From positions 1 through 64,000 of the forward strand of contig CAJNDS010000206.1 in the NCBI GenBank assembly GCA_905221605.1: a stretch of 64,000 bases of DNA, written 5' to 3'. The notes below the pieces were generated by a model that was given only the letters and a program-made list of their open reading frames with translations, was not told the DNA's origin and made no database searches. This DNA comes from Symbiodinium natans (lineage: Eukaryota; Sar; Dinophyceae; Suessiales; Symbiodiniaceae). Position numbers and translations under genes: made by a program. This document shows positions 58,801 to 64,000 of this stretch, in pieces; position 1 is the first letter of the stretch, and every line of letters begins with the position of its first letter.

Positions 58801-61800
58801 CTTCTCCGAGGATGACGGGGGCAGCCCCAGGAGGCATCGAAAGGCGCATCCTTCCGAGGGAAAGCAATGCTTGTGGGGTGAGCCCTCTCTAAATGACGGC
58901 CCCTGTTTTGGAACCCCATTATGCTACGACCCCCCTGCAATTTTTAGGGCACCCAACAGGGACCATAAGTCTTATGTTCACGTTATCGGGTTCATGTTTG
59001 TATGGTGCTCATAAGGTTCTTGGGTCAATGAATCCGAAAGGGTCATGCGGAGAATTCAGGGAGCTTAGGCAGGATTGCTGAACTGGTTTGCTTGAAAAAC
59101 CGTCCAAAGCTCTGATTTCTTGATCCCAGGTTTTGGGGTTCAGGGTTTGGATTCAGATCAAAGCCAGAAGCGGACTCTTCAGAGCTGAACCCCCCAACGC
59201 CTGGACCAGGCTGGAGCGCTCCAGCTTTTTGAAGCTCGGACTGGATCGGTGGTAGCCTAATGGGGTAAACCATATATATATATATACACATAATCTTAGT
59301 ATATGCTATATACATATGTAATAAATTATGTCTTATAGTAGCATCCGGTAGCAGTACTTAGTACTTGCTCGCTTGCACTTGGTATATTACGAAGTTGCTT
59401 ACGTAGGCTCTGCGGCTGCTGTTTAATTGCGCCACCCGCATAAAGGGGGGCAGCTGCTGTCAGGCAGCTACCTGGCGACGCTTTGACCTCCCCAGTAGAA
59501 AATACTAATGGTGCGGAATGGTGCAGAAATGGTACAGAATGGCGCATAGCACGAAGGCTGCAGGAGGGGTTGTGACAGTGCTGCCCTGTTGGGAGCCCAA
59601 GATGCTTCTAAGAGACGCCTTGCAAAGGTTGACAGCTGGCTTACGCTCCGGTGTGGTTTTTGCTTCTCAGTTGCTTGACACTGGCCTTCCTGCATATACG
59701 TAGGATCACATTGCTAACAATGCCTTTGGAAGCTGAATCCGAATGGAAAGAATCCAAAAGGGCACATCCCGAATGCATAGCCCAGGATCGCGCTCGGTTA
59801 GAGCAAATGGCAGTACTCGCCGAGCCTTTGGGTCAGGAGAGCTGTGTGACCATTTGTGTTCTCGGGTAGTGTTTGTAGAGCTCCCTACCTGTCTCTCCGT
59901 CTGTCTGTATTTGCCGGCCTGTCTCTCTCTCTCTCTCTCGCTCTCTCAGTTTCTCTCCCTCTCTCTCTGATATGCTCTCTCTCGCTCTCTCTTTCTCTCT
60001 CTTTCCCTCCCTCCCCTTCTCTCCATCTCTCGCTCTCTCTCTTTCTGTCCCCTTCTCCTGTGCTACTTCTACATTCTACACCTTTCAGGATGAAGCTGGG
60101 GCGGTGATGTCCTTCCTGGTCATGCCCTCAGCCTTTTCGAGTGATCCAGTCCCATCGCACATGGCCCCCTGGTCGTGTAACTCTTGCTCCTTAAGACGAT
60201 CGAAGCCAACCCGAATTCCCCCACCCCCCCCCCCAAAACCCTCCTTTGACCAGCCTTCCCAGGGCGCCACACTGCCGGGGCTCTTCTCACAGCATGCGCC
60301 CAGGTTGCACCTGGAGGGAAGCACTGGCCCGAAATGGTTTGAAGAAGCTGCTCCAGTGGAAACTAGGATCCAGAGTAGGCCTTATTCCCAAGGACTCGTG
60401 TGTGTCTGTGTGTCTAGGAAAGCTTGGAGAGTAGACAAATATGCGTCGTCATGGTTGACCCTTCCGGGGAGATCGGCCTGAAGCCCAGGCATTCTCGCAC
60501 CCGCATGCGGACGAGATTGCAAGGGCTTAGGGAAGTTTAAGATAGTTTAAGAAGGTTAGGATTTGGGAGTTGCAGGACCAAAGTTTAGAGTTGAAGGCTT
60601 GTCGGGGAGCCATTGCACCACCAGCGCAGTCAACACACGAGCCGGTTGAATCGAGGCGCTCAGCCAACGAGCTTTGTTGCAGCTCCTAGAGTCCTTACAC
60701 CCTCGGCCACGTGGCTGTTATTGTTCTGTGTCTCTTTCTTGTCGGGCTTGGCTTGACTTCAGAGTTTGGTGTCGCTTGTTCAGGGCTGGGTGCGGCCAGG
60801 AAAAAGGGACCGGCAACATATTTTGTATTTGGCATTCGTGGAACTGCCGTAGGCAGTCTCGTGACTCTCACATGAGTTGAGTGTGCGTGCTGTCCGCTGC
60901 AATCGAGGACGTAAAGCCAAGGCCCCCCTCCCCTTTTAGATCCAGGACGAGCCAATCAGAACTTCATCAAGACTTAATATGGTTCAGCAAACTGGCCGAG
61001 GCAGATCCCAAAGCGAACGCAGCTCTACCAAAAAGGCAAAGAGACGGATGTCGTCACGTTGGTTCTTCAAGGTGCGCTTCACAGGGCAATCCAGATTCGG
61101 CCGCAAAAGATAGCAGGCGATCTCTCATGCCACTTCTGCACTGGACCTGATGCTTCCTGATTGTGCTTGACGAACCATTCGCAAGGTGCGCTGCACCTCA
61201 CCAGCGGCCTCGACGACTGCGAGAGCTCTGCCGGGCCGTGGGCAGTGCCCTGTATGAGGTCTATTGATTTTTTTTAAGGCTGGGTTGATACGGTTTGTTG
61301 GATCACATGGGAACGTTTATTGTTCCTCTTGAACACTAGATGACCGCTGAAGCACTACATATTTTGTACTGTATGCTGTATATAATATTTACTCTAATAT
61401 ATATATATATATAATATGTATTACACTATTTATCATATAAGCACATCTTACGTATATATATATATATATGTGTATATCTACACATACATAGATGTAGTAG
61501 GGTTAGGAGTTTGGCTAGCCTCCAAGGTGCTGGGCATCGGGCAGCTGCAGCCCAAGGCTCCAGACCCGCTGCTGTGCCGGGTTTACGGGGCTTGGGCTTC
61601 GTTGGAATACTTGGGTCAACGCATTCAAAATGCCTCTCCAAGGCTTGAGTTGAGTTGAGCTCCCCCGGATTCTCAACATAAGCCCGAAGCTTTAGAGCCT
61701 GAACCTGATACGATGTGCTGCGTGGCAGCGTTGGATGTGACATTCTGATCCCTTACCCAAGGTATGTCTCGGATTTCAGCGCCATCGCCGTCACGGACTC

Positions 61801-61879
61801 CTTTGTCCTGGAGATCCACCGGCACAGCTACCTCAAAGTGGCAGCGCGCGGCGCTAAGCTCTCCCCTGGTGCAGCATAG
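52850..61879 (+). CDS. CNNM-type (DUF21 + CBS pair) cation transporter, many exons (5' end incomplete)
   Basis: Membrane protein of the CNNM/CorC family, linked to Mg2+ transport. Exons placed by homology: 52850-52893 (LNIGLMSLDTAQLQ), 53134-53214 (VLIDVPNKDESAMDSARYAR), 53663-~53722 (LRNLLLCTILLGNTAVNALM), 54447-54499 (GFIGFLLTTAIIVILCE), 54606-54706 (VPQSVCTRHGLFLGAAGSP), 54812-~54839 (YAIVLDQLF), 55229-55277 (ENLLDRSQLQALVEHH), ~55550-55601 (GMLVEGQAEMLI), 56431-56451 (VMVPLQR), 56764-~56801 (DVLDFAFIASVI), 56969-57014 (RGYSRFPVVDPASGQ), 57374-~57453 (VVGLLHCKDLLSLRVVDDD), ~57790-57840 (VGELLEALRVAGRE), 58236-58323 (FKRAPHLAVVADSAADG) and 61762-61879 (YVSDFSAIAVTDSFVLEIHR, stop TAG). Order is DUF21 membrane domain, two CBS repeats, then a C-terminal piece like the CNNM cyclic-nucleotide-binding-homology domain. 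Exons between 58323 and 61762, and the N-terminus, were not found. Introns use GC, GT and GA donors. Confidence 0.83.
56143..56242. repeat. CCAGCCC pyrimidine-rich tract
   Basis: About 100 bp of degenerate CCAGCCC/CCCCTCCAG units inside a CNNM intron. Non-coding. Confidence 0.8.
59270..59340. repeat. TA-rich microsatellite
   Basis: (TA)n with ATACATATG-type continuation, inside the long CNNM interval 58324-61761. Confidence 0.85.
59912..60055. repeat. CT-rich microsatellite
   Basis: CTCTCT tract with occasional G, T and C interruptions. It reads as Ser/Leu repeats in the + frames and is not coding. It lies in the CNNM interval 58324-61761. Confidence 0.93.
61378..61492. repeat. AT-rich microsatellite upstream of the last CNNM exon
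   Basis: Two (TA)n tracts separated by about 40 bp of AT-rich DNA. Confidence 0.88.
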
Positions 61880-62089
61880 CACAGGGACTTGGAGTTTGCC
61901 TTCGAGTCCCCTTGCAGCTCCCGACAACGGTCCCTCAACTCAACTTGAGGACCTGCTTGGGGGCTTTGAGCAGCGCCAAGGTCCCACCGCACAAGCCATG
62001 TGGACGCCTTGGCATGAGAGGCCGGGCCGAAGCATGATAGTATGCAATGTGTATAGGTATATTTAATCTTAACATTCTGTCTGTGCTTA

Positions 62090-62232
62090 TATCTACACAT
62101 ATATATATATATGTACATATATATATATATGTACATGTATGTATGTATGTATGTATGTATGTATGTATGTATGTATGTATGTATGTATGTATGTATGTAT
62201 ATATGTATATATGTATATATATATATATATTA
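62090..62232. repeat. TATA / TATG microsatellite
   Basis: Tetranucleotide TATG array flanked by (TA)n, the same composition as the tracts at 8752-9206 and 23690-23893. Confidence 0.95.
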
Positions 62233-62595
62233 CTTCAGAAGTCATTTATCTTATACGCACATAGATGTACATACCTATGCGAATCGACAGCATGTGTTTG
62301 ACCCCTAAGGCCCGAGCTTCAAACACTTGTTCTGCTGATTTTTGCTGCACACAGACCAACACCAGTTGCAAGCCCCACAATGGCAAGGAGGGTTTCAGCA
62401 CCCAAGCCCGGAATCTCCGAAGAAAATGAGTCTAAACTCGTCGGGTGACCAGGCAGCGCTGGGTTCACGGACGCGGTGCCCTGCACTTCAACTCGAAGTC
62501 TCCTGCACAGCCGCGCTCGAACGCAATCCGCGTAGGTCCGTAGGTATCACTAACTGGGAGGATCGCAGTTCAGGCCTTTGATGCATACGGGGCTT

Positions 62596-62614
62596 TGGGG
62601 GGGGGGGGGGGGGG
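62596..62614. repeat. Poly-G run
   Basis: About 18 consecutive G. The length is uncertain in assembly. Confidence 0.9.
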
Positions 62615-63594
62615 ACAATGGGGGACTGTAAGGAAGGCATGAGCCAATGAGATTCCAAGAAAGTTTTGTTTCAATTGAGCCGACCACCAAGAAGCGTAGT
62701 CTTTGGTTGAGAACAGATTCCATAGTAAACGTCGTCAAGAAATCCAAAGCACCTTGCCGATCCATGCAGTGTAGCAGCCTTCCGGAAACACAGACTTCTC
62801 TCCAGAGAACGTGAATTGCTGGCCCCGGGACTCCAGGTACCTCGGGCTTGGGGCCTAGGGCTAAGGGATGTAGGATCCTCCTGATCTCGCACATTGTAGA
62901 ATTTGGAGATTCGGATTCCCAGTTGATAGTACCATGAGTTTCGAGCCCGGTAGCCGAATTCGTGTAAATGTTTTTCCCGGCTCCTCTCGCGGCCCACAGA
63001 GGGAAGCGGAACATTTTTAGTTCTGGTTGCAGTACTCAGGAGCATGTAAAGTCTGAGCACTCCGACCGGATGATGTGGACAGTTTGCTTGCATTCCCTCT
63101 GAAATCGGACGGATCACCCCTCGAAAGCATAGATTCTATACGGGGCATGATGCGAGAGCTCTTGCCGTCCAGCTGACATCCGCACGCCCCGCTGACGCAC
63201 AGAGCTGGACGCATTCGGTTGAAGGCACCTGCTGTTGGATCACGAGAGATCAAGCCTAGCAGGATCTTGCTAGTTGCTCCAAGCAAGGCGCTCTGCGATG
63301 TTGGTGTGCATTTCTGCCACATGGGCAGGCTCAATCCTGTGAGCACCTTGACGGCAAACTGTGAAGCAGAGGCTTCCGCCAACTCTTCCGCCGTCTAATC
63401 ATTCTTAGAGCTGCAGCTGCCGCTGCAGCTACAACTACCATTAAGACAGTCAGCGGGATAAGTATCAAGGTCTGGTCTGAATGTCCATCGTTTTGCCCTT
63501 CATGTAAAGGTAGGATTTGGGTTTCTGGAACGGGGTGGACTGCAAACATCCATACTGGTTGTAGGCCCCAAAGCGCAAAGCACGAAAGTCTTCG

Positions 63595-63620
63595 GTGGGT
63601 GGGTGGGTGGGTGGGTGGGG
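63595..63620. repeat. GGTG tetranucleotide repeat
   Basis: Six GGTG/GGGT units in non-coding DNA. Confidence 0.9.
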
Positions 63621-64000
63621 TATTTAAAATCCACCCGTCTTTGGAAATACCTGCAATCTGCGGTGTCAAAAGTGCGCAGGCTTTGTTTGATGTTTCTGTT
63701 GTTGCCCTCAGCCTTGTCTTAGAAGCAACCTCCCAATGGCTTTGCTTCGTGCTACCCTGACTTCTCAACCGTGATTGCTGTTGGACAGGCTTCAAGCGCG
63801 ACTGAACACAGATCACTGTCTGCCTCCACGCTCATGGTGTCCAGCAGTCCAGCAGTCATTAGACGCCGCTTTTGCCACCTTCCTTTTTGGCACAGCATGT
63901 CATGGCAATGCCAGCGGCATAGACAAGAGACTTGGCTGTATCATCAGCCCCACTGCATCACCAATCGCTCGGGACTGCCGCTAGTGGCAACATGGTTAAG

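Larger units (their letters stand above)
61880..64000. other. 3' flank of the CNNM gene
   Basis: Contains the microsatellites at 62090-62232, a G run at 62596-62614 and a GGTG array at about 63595-63620. A minus-strand reading at 63017-63816 is noted under findings. No firm gene. Confidence 0.4.

Noticed and set aside
59743-60107. Ser/Leu-rich ORFs
   Set aside because: Translation of the CT microsatellite.
1-64000. Search by eye for tRNA, 5S rRNA, CRISPR arrays and relict spliced-leader sequence at gene starts
   Set aside because: No convincing match to tRNA A/B boxes, 5S sequence, regular spacer-repeat arrays or the TTTTGGCTCAAG end of the dinoflagellate spliced leader was found; a covariance-model scan would be needed to exclude RNA genes.

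Overview
The window is nuclear DNA of a peridinin-plastid dinoflagellate. Three things point there: a form II (proteobacterial-type) Rubisco behind a long targeting leader; introns whose junctions, where protein homology fixes them, mostly read GC-AG, with some GT-AG and a few GA-AG; and genes that all lie on the + strand, cut into short exons inside long, simple-sequence-rich non-coding DNA. I cannot name the genus. Most real genes here are invisible as long ORFs and were found by reading short conserved blocks bounded by AG and GC/GT/GA.

Layout. 0.4-3.0 kb: a few exon-like blocks of unidentified genes. 3.78-7.77 kb: form II Rubisco, three exons, one catalytic unit followed by a tail of about 650 residues built from four 112-residue modules. 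7.97-8.3 kb: exon-like coding blocks. 8.75-9.2 kb: a large microsatellite. 11.49-16.8 kb: a secreted protein of six CUB-like modules with Thr-rich linkers. 19.29-24.05 kb: PurC (SAICAR synthetase) in about twenty small exons. 27.2-32.7 kb: scattered exons, one TPR-like. 33.67-39.37 kb: three tandem ADP/ATP-carrier genes, nearly identical except for their last intron and exon. 43.48-50.26 kb: a mitochondrial PDK/BCKDK-type kinase in at least a dozen exons, with a low-GC block holding an antisense open frame inside one intron. 52.85-61.88 kb: a CNNM/DUF21-CBS transporter in small exons. Microsatellites, C-tracts and telomere-like heptads lie between and inside the genes.

The genes do not form one pathway. 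They cover carbon fixation, purine synthesis, mitochondrial nucleotide exchange, control of a 2-oxo-acid dehydrogenase, cation transport and a surface protein. Shared features are strand, splice style and GC-rich codon use.

The strongest candidate for an undescribed system is the Rubisco tail: a repeated, proline-linked module covalently attached to Rubisco. It could be a built-in linker for pyrenoid packing or a set of processed peptides; its function is inference. Coordinates for exons in the PurC, kinase, CNNM and TPR loci were set by hand and some junctions are unresolved, as noted.
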